This document shows, in pieces, positions 44,301 to 49,940 of a stretch of 52,028 bases of DNA (position 1 is its first letter; every line of letters begins with the position of its first letter). The notes under the pieces are model-generated. The model saw only the letters and a list, made by a program, of their open reading frames with translations. It did no database searches and had not been told where the DNA came from. Origin of the DNA: Candidatus Methylopumilus sp. (lineage in GTDB: Bacteria; Pseudomonadota; Gammaproteobacteria; Burkholderiales; Burkholderiaceae_B). The stretch spans positions 1-52,028 of the forward strand of contig JAIPCU010000004.1 in NCBI GenBank assembly GCA_021738045.1. The letters are read 5' to 3'. The translations under genes and the position numbers were made by a program.

Positions 44301-44757
44301 CACCTTGACTGAGATGCCGCTTACCTCCCACGCGAAGATTGATCGGCAACAGTTACCCGCGCCGTCCTCTGAACAAACAGCGCCCGCTGGCGATTTGACC
44401 TTACCTTCGACTGAGCGCGAACAACAGATCGCCGCCGCTTGGTGCGAAGCTTTATCTTTAACCAAAGTCGGCGTGCATGAGAACTTCTTTGACATTGGTG
44501 GCAATTCGCTGTTATTGCTACAAATCTTCAAAAAAATCGAACCACTTCTTCCGGCTCATTTCTTAATTGTTGATCTGTTTCGCTATCCAACGATCGCGAG
44601 CCTCTCAGAGCAATTAGGTCGACAAGAGTCTACACAAACCACCAATATCAGCGAGATTCAACAACGGGCGGCGCTACAAAAGTCAGCCGCGACGGAGCAG
44701 GCTAAGCGCCAACGCGCCGCTAAAAGTGTTGTCAAGAGTCGTCGTCAAACCGCATAG
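35320..44757 (+). CDS. Hybrid PKS-NRPS: KS-AT-ACP-aminotransferase-monooxygenase-C-A-PCP
   Basis: A 3145-residue multienzyme. Approximate order: docking helix; KS (37-460, Cys208); malonyl AT (Ser661, GHSIGEY, HAFHS); ACP (Ser976); Ala/Pro/Gln-rich linker (1020-1225); class III aminotransferase (1240-1650, PLP Lys1484 in TYGKIVGGG); luciferase-like FMN monooxygenase (1690-2040, LYFFGNYD and ISFASGWHPNDFAL); C (2058-2480, HHIISDG at 2187); A (2513-3011); PCP (Ser3063 in GGNSLL). The AMT turns the beta-ketone into an amine, and the oxygenase, of the MupA/microginin type, should hydroxylate the alpha carbon. Reading the A-domain pocket by hand gives DATKIGEV-K, closest to the Asn code DLTKLGEV. 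The gene starts in an ATGA overlap with the previous module. Confidence 0.94.
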   Translation: MSDMTSATTLTPLQKAYAAITQLRQKVAQLEKSAHEPIAIVGLSCRAPGANTPEQLWSLIRDGKDAITEIPAERWDAQRYFDPKPGQPGKSYTRRGGFIEGADQFDPAFFNISAREAEGMDPQQRILLEVAWEALERAGIAANTLAGTATGVFIGVTASDYGLLQAMDTSSQEVNPYFNTGTPLNGCAGRLSYVMGLQGPCMAIDTACSSSLTAIHLACSALRAKECDAALAGGVNLTLSPLLYVTLSAAGMMAPDGQCKSFDEAANGYVRGEGCGIVVLKRYSDALANGDQILGLIRGSGVNQDGASSGFTVPNGVAQQNLIRQTLERAGVAPQDIDYVEAHGTGTPLGDPIEAQALGNVLGQSPTRVQPLMVGSIKSNIGHLESAAGVMGLIKLVLAMQNELIPRTLHLHRPNTRIDWKGLNIQPLHEPVVWPRTEAKTRFASVSAFGASGSNAHLVLEEAPAPTAQPTGIRSRSAQVLALSGKTDTALKDLAKQLRAHLATHTELSFEQLCFNQNTGRNQFNHRLALIANHRQQALDALVAFAENRPSEAIQLGRQVAGKVPSPVFLFTGQGGVYAGMGHELYETQPVYQQAIDRCAQELETLSDVPLLSVLSPDSALSGNYLSQARYAQPALFAVQYALASLWRSFGTEPAAVLGHSIGEYAAACVAGALSLSDSLKLVVKRAVLMQTLETAGGMTAVFADEQTVRQAISPYLAEIDLGVVNSQNNVVVSGSPSIIKLALAPLVASGVQTIDLTVTHAFHSPQMQLILEPFEQFAKGIEAKEPEVLYVSSVTGKVLTNEQALDAQYWRRHCRDTVQFSSGLKTLIDRGHTLFIEIGPGQVLSNLGKQVQPEAQFLPSITHKQTDWKTLSQSVAKAFVVGAQIDWSGFEAGHSTQKITLPSYSFQRKRYWITQKDSAMITPSNNGATATVVKPEVVRHQHVLTKLCELFSVLLRIAPADIDVHAQLVEMGADSLVLVSGVSVIEDNFGVKLEIRQFFEEITSLDAIAAYLAQHSILEFGQPAPAAAHAAAPVVAATTPTLTAPQLATPQVVVPQAVAPQVVAPTFAMQPMPATQPMVTSYAQPVSAEHMNAMQQIVMAQTQLMSQQLAILTGSASAIQAVQTAPAAQPLSPTLPAGVVQHTSVTSHTSAQTQTAAHVVAQPQATKAVPAPVAPVADADDRSSPLRALNSPIVPNNSGMTPQQSAHLAALVERYQARTAKSKALAQAARPKLSDSRASVGFRFSTKEILYPITGVESTGSRLRDIDGNEYVDLTMGFGVLLFGSRPDHMKGVLEAEIQQGFQLGPRSEHMQEIAQLFTEITGHERVGFTNSGTEAIMIALRLARAATGRDKIVIFDRAYNGHSDGTLAKTVRSLSGELNSEPVAPGIPLNVAKDVLVLDYGNPESLEIIRKHAHELAAVLVEPVQSRRLDLQPVEFLRELRSLTKEHDVTLIFDEMVSGFRAHPAGFQGLFGIKADLATYGKIVGGGTPVGAVAGDARFMDGIDGGMWQYGDASYPTAKRTYFGGTFNQHPFSMAATLATLRHLKACGPALQDNLNRRTAAFAQRLNTFFEEEELSIRVVHFASTFGFKFSGNIEMFFYHLLEKGVYIWEWRACFLSTVHTDEDLDFVVKAIKEAIQEMRNGGFLPPRGGGIPLTKKTEPVSLALATGPSKSAKASKPALATASHSAPKALNFGLYFFGNYDAAFSNDKYDLLMQGTRYGDKNGFNAIWLPERHFDKFGGFSPNPSVLAAALARETDTIQLRAGSVVMPLHHPLRVAEEWALVDNLSNGRAGISFASGWHPNDFALAPEKFSNNREFTFDGITTVKRLWSGESAQFMGGDNKEVTLSIYPRPKQQSLPAWLTVVGNPDTYRKAGEMGLGILTNLLGQSLEELEKNIAIYKQALTDHGHPPEIGNVVVLIHTFICEDHTTAVETARAPMCDYLLSSLSLFQKMAESLPAHLRDVNRASEADKAFIVAKAYERYIADRALIGSPEHCQPMLERMSRMGVNEVACFLDFGVDAASVMANLPNLTRLKSTYADSLIAGQQISDQPANSFALSEAQHQLWLLARMDPDGNKAYNDPASLVLTGALKVNLLEQSLQSIVERHESLRTRIEADSGQWQVVEPVTQVVLDIVDLSAQTDPHQAAREWMLTKSGALVNFSLDKLFHPTLLKLAPDQHILVLSAHHIISDGPSMGLVIQETLALYESACKGEVVKLPTAPRYADFVNWHAQQARAPHMQTHELYWLKQFAQPIEPLALACDYVRPEVKTFNGTRLRHVMAKTLASDLKVLASRNGCTLYMLLIAAYSALLHRLTEQQKLVVGAPYAGRGIDGTQGLVGYCIHMLPILSELPPGASFSAHLATIKQTLLEAYEHQDYPFARLIDKLNLKRDPSRSALVSTIFNLERLPKDISVAELVAAPYPQPIRYTRVDLTFTLNLIGDDIVLEADYNTDLFQASSIERMVQQYESVLEAICLNIDSPVAHISLLSQDKREALLASWKTRAPAAPATCFHTLFEQVASTHADSNAVLHHPATCPAITYDALNRQANQLARRLRSLGVGPDQRVGVCLPRSTDLIVAMLATMKAGGAYLPMDPSYPANRLNYLQHDAKVSVLITTTAIAEQIEFSTAQLFCIDQQRGTTELEIDTNLSLNTDPSNLAYVIYTSGSTGQPKGALMTHAGMTNYLQWAAHAYEASEGDGSPVLGSIGFDATITSIFVPLVAGNQVILLPEGVEFEAIQALVNSPFEYSFIKLTPAHLEVLNTLRAKNPTADARLAKYLILGGEALAGASLDPWFEHTSTLGINEYGPTETVVGCCTFVATQPTGGSVPIGQAIQGTRLYVLDAYLEPVALGMEGELYIGGAGLARGYHDRPGQTASVFVPDPFCGELGAAGDRLYKTGDRVKYREDGCLIFLGRMDNQIKLNGFRIEPGEIEAALVDLATVREAAVVVREDQPGQKRLVAYITLDHNAPTQTTAHLRQQLLKVLPAHMVPGVFVTLTEMPLTSHAKIDRQQLPAPSSEQTAPAGDLTLPSTEREQQIAAAWCEALSLTKVGVHENFFDIGGNSLLLLQIFKKIEPLLPAHFLIVDLFRYPTIASLSEQLGRQESTQTTNISEIQQRAALQKSAATEQAKRQRAAKSVVKSRRQTA

Positions 44758-44762
44758 TTGTT

Positions 44763-47700
44763 ATGGAAGCGCTGCCCGTGAATCAAGAAGTCGAGAACAC
44801 AGAACTTGGAGATGTCATTGCCATTATCGGCATGGCAACCCGCCTGCCAGGAGCACCCAACCTGCAGGCCTACTGGGAACTCCTTCGAGAAGGTAAAGAA
44901 GGCATTGTGCATTTTTCGAAAGAAGAATTGCTTGCCGCTGGCGTTCCTGAAGACGTGATTGAGGATCCCGCTTTTCGGAGTGCAAAAGGCTACCTCGCTG
45001 ATGTGGATATGTTTGACGCCGCTTTTTTTGGCATCTCTCCGCGTGAAGCGGAGTTGATGGACCCACAACACCGCGTCATGATGGAGTGTGCCTGGGAAGC
45101 CATGGAACACGCCGGCTACGAGCCGTCGTCTTACCCAGGACGCGTGGCGATTTTCACCAGCGCTGGAATGAACACCTATCTGGCATTCAATATCATGACT
45201 CACCCAGGTCTGATTGAAGACGTGGGCGGTTTTCAGTTGTCGATGTACAACGACAAGGACTTCGTTCCAACACGTATTGCCTACAGCATGAACACTCACG
45301 GGCCTGCGATCGATATCGGTACGGCCTGTTCATCATCGCTGGTTGGCATCCATATGGGGTGTCAACATTTATTGTCTTATCAGTCCGACATGGTGCTCGT
45401 GGGTGGGGTCACGGTACACTTTCCGCAACAGACCGGCTACATACACGAGGCGGGCTCGGCGTATTCTCCAGATGGCCATTGCAGACCGTTTGACGCGACC
45501 GTCAGCGGCCTGGTGGATGGCAATGGCGCCACCGCCGTGATTCTGAAGCGCCTGAGTGACGCTATTGCAGATGGTGATCACATTCATGCCATCGTTCGCG
45601 GCAGTGCCATTAACAACGACGGCTCAGACAAGATTGGCTACTCGGCGCCCAGCATTGATGGTCAAGCCGAAGTCATTCTTGAAGCACAAGCTGCAGCAAG
45701 CGTGCATCCTGACGACATTAGCTATGTTGAAGCACACGGAACCGCCACCCCTCTGGGGGATCCGATCGAGGTTGCAGCACTCACTCAGGCCTTTCGCTCT
45801 GGCACAGAGCGTAAGGCCTACTGCGGCTTAGGGTCGGTCAAGTCTAATATTGGCCACGTCGATAAAGCTGCAGGGATGGCGGGCCTTATCAAGATTGTTT
45901 TGTCCCTACAAAATGAACAACTTGCACCAAGTCTGAGGTTCGAGTCGCCGAATCCCAAGCTCAATTTACCCAATACGCCTTTTTACGTTGTCAATAAACT
46001 GCAGGCGTGGCCCCGTGTCGAGGGTACGCCACGTATCGCTAGTATCAGCTCGTTCGGTGTTGGCGGTACAAATTCGCACGCCATTTTGCAAGAAGCCCCG
46101 CCACAAGCTGCTGGAAGCGAATCGCGTTTAAGTCAGTTGTTAGTCCTCTCAGCTAAGACTGAGTCAGCGCTGACCGCGCAGGCTAATCAACTCGCGCGCT
46201 TCCTCTCTGAACACCCCACTGTCAGCTTGCCAGACGTAGCGGCGACGCTGCAACGGGGACGAAAGCGGTTTGCGCACAGGCTCGCCATCGTATGCTCAAG
46301 CGTCCAAGATGCTGTGAGTCGCCTCGAACACGCCGCACACACACACACGGATCGCAGTTCAACTGGTCGCGTGACCTTCATGTTTACCGGACAAGGCAGT
46401 CAATACGCCACCATGGGTAAGGCACTGTACCGAGCCGAGTCCGAATTCAAGACACACTTGGATCAATGCGCAGATATTCTTTTACCCCTACTGGGCAGAG
46501 ATATTAGAAGCGTCCTTCTGTGCGAGGACGCTGAACGGGAACAGGCTCAAGAGTGGTTGCGACAAACAGAATTGGCACAACCCACTTTATTCTCGATTGA
46601 ATATGCGCTTGCCAAGTTGTGGATGAGTTGGGGCGTTGAGCCTAATGCAATGATCGGCCATAGCCTAGGCGAGTATGTCGCGGCTTGCCTCGCTGGCGTA
46701 TTTAGTCTTGAGGATGGCCTGAAGCTCGTCAGCGCGCGTAGTCGACTGATGCAGAGCATGCCAGCCGGAAGCATGCTGGCAGTCAGCCTCTCCGAAGCCC
46801 GCGTTCGTGAAACGCTAGTGAGCGCACAATCAAAATTAGACATTGCAGCAGTCAATGCCACGAACCTGTGCGTCGTGTCTGGCCCAACTGAGGAAATTCA
46901 GGCCTATCAAACGTCCTTGCAAGCCCAGAACATTCAAACGCGACCACTGCACACCTCGCATGCTTTTCACTCAGCCATGATGGAGCCCATGCTCGACGCG
47001 TTCGCAGCCATTCTGAAGACTGTGACGCTGCGGCAACCCTCAATTCGTTACGTCTCAAATGTCACGGGCACCTGGGTGACAGATGCCCAGGCGACTAGCG
47101 CTCAATACTGGCTTGATCATATCCGCCAAGGCGTGAAATTTCACGCTGGTCTGCAAGCCGTGCTAGAGAAGTTTCCAACCGATGTCCTGTTAGAGGTCGG
47201 TCCGGGACGCACTCTGACCAGTTTGGCACGGATGACACCAGTCTCAAGTGGTGAACCTCCAGTTTGCATACCAAGCCTTCCACCGGCCGAGGCCTCGAGC
47301 CCCGCTGATCAGTTCATACTCAATAGTCTCGGTCAACTTTGGATGTCGAACTGTGACATTGATTGGGACGGCTTTTACGCCAATGAGCAACGGCTTCGAC
47401 TGCCATTGCCGACCTACCCCTTCGAACGAGCAAAGTTTTGGATTGAGCCACGACTCAGTCAAAACGTCGATCAGGTATCTCTGGAAAGTGCTGCCCGCCG
47501 TACTCAACCAAAGGAATGGTTTTACGCGCCTGATTGGAAAACCACCGCAGCGCTCAATTCAGACACCACACAAAGCGCACGACGCTGTGCCATTGTTCAC
47601 TCGTCCTGCGCCTTGAGCGCAGCGCTTGAGCAATCGCTTGTTGCAAAGGGCCACGCGGTCACAATGCACGCTGTAGAGTCGCTTTCGGCCGCTTCGTTTG

Positions 47701-49361
47701 ACTCAAGCGACATTGTGTTTATCATCGATGTAGACGCTGACACTTTGAGTGACACCTCAGAAAAGCGCGTTCAAGAGCGTGAAACAATCCCTTTGCACCC
47801 AGTGCTCTCTGTTGTTCGCGCGTTGGCGGCCACGGGGGCAGAGTCCTTGGTCACGCTCTGCCTCGTGTCGCAACGAGCCTTGAGTCTAAGCGCCGATAGT
47901 CACCTTAATCCCGTGCGTGCTGCCTTGACGGGGTTGCTCAAGACAATTCCTTACGAACACACTGACATTCGTACGCAGTTCATAGATGTCACTCGGCCCA
48001 AACAGTCGAGTCAGCTCAATCGTGTCGCTCAAGCTATTTGCCACGAAGCACTGGCACTCCAGCCCGCTGAAATGGTTGTTTTGCGTCAAGGGGCCAGATC
48101 AGTTCCTCAACTCAGGGCATTCACAGTACCCAGCACAACGAACGAACTCGCCTCAGACCCACATGAACAATCGGCCTTGGTACATAAGAACGGTGGTTAC
48201 CTCATCCTGGACGGTCTGACCGATATCGGTATGGTCTTCGCTCAAAGCCTTGCGCAGTTCGGTGTAGCGAAATTGGTGCTGACAACCAGTCAAACACTGA
48301 CTCCCGCACTGTCAGACAAGTACCAGGCAGGATTGGCAGTGTTGGCAGAAAAAGGCGTGCAAGTGACCCTCAAAGAGGTCAACGCCAATTCTCTTCAAGA
48401 GCTTGAACAACTGACAACGCAAACACTCGCGGCCTGGGGGCACCTGGACGGCATCGTTGACGCCTCAGACATGCATGCCAACAAACCAAACGGCGTTTGC
48501 GCCACGATTGAGTGGTCAGACGTCGAAGCTTATCTGCAACAACAGCAACAACGTATACAGGCACTTGAACAGGCGACAGAAAAGCTCTCACTCGATTTTT
48601 GTATGTTGATGTCATCATTGAGCGCCCAAATCGGAGCCTTGGGCCAGGCGCCGCACAGCATCGCCAGCGCGTATCTTCAAGCCTGCGTGCATCAACTCAA
48701 CCGACGTAGTGCGTTTCCATGGATGATTGTTCAATGGGACGCGTGGAAAGCTGGCGAGACTTCAAGCGTTGCGTCTGAGCGGGCCAAAGACTTCACGATT
48801 TCGCCCTCTGAAGGCGCGCTGGCCTTTAGTCAGTTGTTGAAGCTTGGCGCAGTGCAGTGCGTCATCATCGCCACGAACCCACCCATGTTGCGTCGGGCAG
48901 GCATTTTGAAGCAAACCGATGCCAGCATCCCTGAGCAGGCGAGCGCCGAACGTCGCTACGACCGGCCAAATATCTCGAGCGCCTTTGTTGCCCCGCGCAA
49001 TGAACACGAGCAGAGTGTTGCCCAAAGTTGGCAGAAATTTTTGGCCATTCATCAAGTTGGCGTTGAAGATAACTTTTTCGATCTGGGCGGCCACTCGTTG
49101 TTAGGCGCTCAATTGACCATGGAGCTTCAGCAGAAATTTGGTGTTCTGGTAGACATAGGTTTGCTCTTTGCACATCCAACAATCGCCCAACTCAGTGCAG
49201 TGCTGATTGAGAGGCAAGTGGCACAAACAAATGAAGCGCAGCTTTTAGCGCAGTTAGACAAACTGGAAACCATGACTGACGAGGAAGTCCAGGCACTATT
49301 GGCACGAGATGACTTGCCACCCGAGCTCGCACGAGCACTTGGCCTCGATTCTGAAACCTAA
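44763..49361 (+). CDS. Type I PKS module: KS-AT-(inactive KR)-ACP
   Basis: A 1532-residue module starting five bases after the previous stop. KS spans about 19-440 (Cys189 in GTACSSS; VEAHGTATPLGDP). AT (545-850; Ser634 in GHSLGEY; HAFHS) should select malonyl-CoA. A KR-like region (1140-1330) is degenerate: the nucleotide loop is LDGLTDIG instead of TGGxGxxG, and the catalytic Tyr and Asn are replaced by His1298 and Ser in QAPHSIASAY. It should therefore not reduce. The carrier (Ser1445 in GGHSLLG) resembles a PCP, which fits transfer to the next NRPS. The C-terminal acidic tail is a probable docking region. The module should add a C2 unit to the aminoacyl chain and leave a beta-ketone. Confidence 0.93.
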   Translation: MEALPVNQEVENTELGDVIAIIGMATRLPGAPNLQAYWELLREGKEGIVHFSKEELLAAGVPEDVIEDPAFRSAKGYLADVDMFDAAFFGISPREAELMDPQHRVMMECAWEAMEHAGYEPSSYPGRVAIFTSAGMNTYLAFNIMTHPGLIEDVGGFQLSMYNDKDFVPTRIAYSMNTHGPAIDIGTACSSSLVGIHMGCQHLLSYQSDMVLVGGVTVHFPQQTGYIHEAGSAYSPDGHCRPFDATVSGLVDGNGATAVILKRLSDAIADGDHIHAIVRGSAINNDGSDKIGYSAPSIDGQAEVILEAQAAASVHPDDISYVEAHGTATPLGDPIEVAALTQAFRSGTERKAYCGLGSVKSNIGHVDKAAGMAGLIKIVLSLQNEQLAPSLRFESPNPKLNLPNTPFYVVNKLQAWPRVEGTPRIASISSFGVGGTNSHAILQEAPPQAAGSESRLSQLLVLSAKTESALTAQANQLARFLSEHPTVSLPDVAATLQRGRKRFAHRLAIVCSSVQDAVSRLEHAAHTHTDRSSTGRVTFMFTGQGSQYATMGKALYRAESEFKTHLDQCADILLPLLGRDIRSVLLCEDAEREQAQEWLRQTELAQPTLFSIEYALAKLWMSWGVEPNAMIGHSLGEYVAACLAGVFSLEDGLKLVSARSRLMQSMPAGSMLAVSLSEARVRETLVSAQSKLDIAAVNATNLCVVSGPTEEIQAYQTSLQAQNIQTRPLHTSHAFHSAMMEPMLDAFAAILKTVTLRQPSIRYVSNVTGTWVTDAQATSAQYWLDHIRQGVKFHAGLQAVLEKFPTDVLLEVGPGRTLTSLARMTPVSSGEPPVCIPSLPPAEASSPADQFILNSLGQLWMSNCDIDWDGFYANEQRLRLPLPTYPFERAKFWIEPRLSQNVDQVSLESAARRTQPKEWFYAPDWKTTAALNSDTTQSARRCAIVHSSCALSAALEQSLVAKGHAVTMHAVESLSAASFDSSDIVFIIDVDADTLSDTSEKRVQERETIPLHPVLSVVRALAATGAESLVTLCLVSQRALSLSADSHLNPVRAALTGLLKTIPYEHTDIRTQFIDVTRPKQSSQLNRVAQAICHEALALQPAEMVVLRQGARSVPQLRAFTVPSTTNELASDPHEQSALVHKNGGYLILDGLTDIGMVFAQSLAQFGVAKLVLTTSQTLTPALSDKYQAGLAVLAEKGVQVTLKEVNANSLQELEQLTTQTLAAWGHLDGIVDASDMHANKPNGVCATIEWSDVEAYLQQQQQRIQALEQATEKLSLDFCMLMSSLSAQIGALGQAPHSIASAYLQACVHQLNRRSAFPWMIVQWDAWKAGETSSVASERAKDFTISPSEGALAFSQLLKLGAVQCVIIATNPPMLRRAGILKQTDASIPEQASAERRYDRPNISSAFVAPRNEHEQSVAQSWQKFLAIHQVGVEDNFFDLGGHSLLGAQLTMELQQKFGVLVDIGLLFAHPTIAQLSAVLIERQVAQTNEAQLLAQLDKLETMTDEEVQALLARDDLPPELARALGLDSET

Positions 49362-49386
49362 TACTCAACTCAAAGCGGAGTTTGCA

Positions 49387-49599
49387 ATGACAACTGAACA
49401 AACTGAAACACAATACATTGTGGTGATCAACCATGAAGAGCAATATTCAATTTGGCCTGACTTCAAAGAGATCCCTCTAGGCTGGAAAGATGCGAATTTT
49501 CGTGGGGCAAAGGCGGCCTGCCTTGAACATATCAACACCGTATGGACGGACATGCGACCCCTGAGCTTACGTTTGAAAATGAATGCCACAACAGCGTAA
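49387..49599 (+). CDS. MbtH-like protein
   Basis: A 70-residue MbtH-family protein. The start ATG follows a GGAG with seven-base spacing; an in-frame extension to 49309 overlaps the PKS end and lacks a site. The family motif appears as VVINHEEQYSIWPDFKEIPLGW, followed by TVWTDMRPLSLR, carrying the conserved tryptophans. MbtH proteins bind NRPS adenylation domains and help them fold or become active. Its place in the operon predicts that at least one adenylation domain here, probably the downstream one, depends on it. Length is typical. Confidence 0.97.
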   Translation: MTTEQTETQYIVVINHEEQYSIWPDFKEIPLGWKDANFRGAKAACLEHINTVWTDMRPLSLRLKMNATTA

Positions 49600-49636
49600 C
49601 GAATTCTGCATCTCAACTTAACCGACAGGTAACCCG

Positions 49637-49930
49637 ATGAATCATCAAAAACCCTACGAGGCCGTTATTCGCAAATGCTGGGCCGATCCAGCTTTTAAGG
49701 CACGCCTACTCGCTGATCCAATGACTGTCATGAAAGAAGAAGGTATGTCAGTGCCGATCGGAGTCACCAGCGTTGCCGCGATTGAAAATGGGCCGTCGCA
49801 GTTGACCTTGATGATTCCTCCTAATCCTGACGACCTGACAGAAGAACAAAAGGCTGGGATCGTTGCGGGTGGCTATTTCATATTTTCGCGAGGCGGTTTC
49901 TCTTGCGACTTTGTCGTTCACAATCGATAA
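49637..49930 (+). CDS. NHLP-type (nitrile-hydratase-like leader) peptide or precursor
   Basis: A 97-residue protein. Residues 7-35 (EAVIRKCWADPAFKARLLADP then VMKEEG) resemble the start of nitrile hydratase alpha subunit, and the middle (VAAIENGPSQLTLMIPPNPDDLTEEQKAGIVAGG) matches the NHLP leader pattern ending in Gly-Gly at 78-79. The remaining 18 residues, YFIFSRGGFSCDFVVHNR, look like a core peptide with one Cys and two Ser. NHLP leaders normally belong to ribosomal peptide precursors cut by peptidase-containing transporters. Here the gene sits 37 bases after MbtH and 10 before the NRPS. It may be a precursor, or an accessory protein reusing the NHLP fold. An AGGT lies about seven bases before the start. 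The metal-binding CxxCSC loop of nitrile hydratase is absent. Confidence 0.8.
   Translation: MNHQKPYEAVIRKCWADPAFKARLLADPMTVMKEEGMSVPIGVTSVAAIENGPSQLTLMIPPNPDDLTEEQKAGIVAGGYFIFSRGGFSCDFVVHNR
49874..49927 (+). other. Putative core peptide after the Gly-Gly site of the NHLP-type protein
   Basis: The 18 codons after the VAGG site encode YFIFSRGGFSCDFVVHNR. The content is mostly aromatic and hydrophobic with a single cysteine. It also contains an internal Gly-Gly, so a shorter core starting at FSCDF is possible. Cleavage is inferred from leader similarity only; no peptidase is encoded in the window. Confidence 0.4.
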
Positions 49931-49940
49931 GCATCAACCA

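Noticed and set aside
44745-45299. A 184-codon minus-strand frame opposite the start of the last PKS gene
   Set aside because: It lies antisense to a well-conserved KS domain, so it is a shadow of strong coding constraint.
49637-49930. Possibility that the NHLP-type protein is a nitrile hydratase alpha subunit
   Set aside because: It is less than half the normal length and lacks the metal-binding CxxCSC segment, and no beta subunit is nearby.
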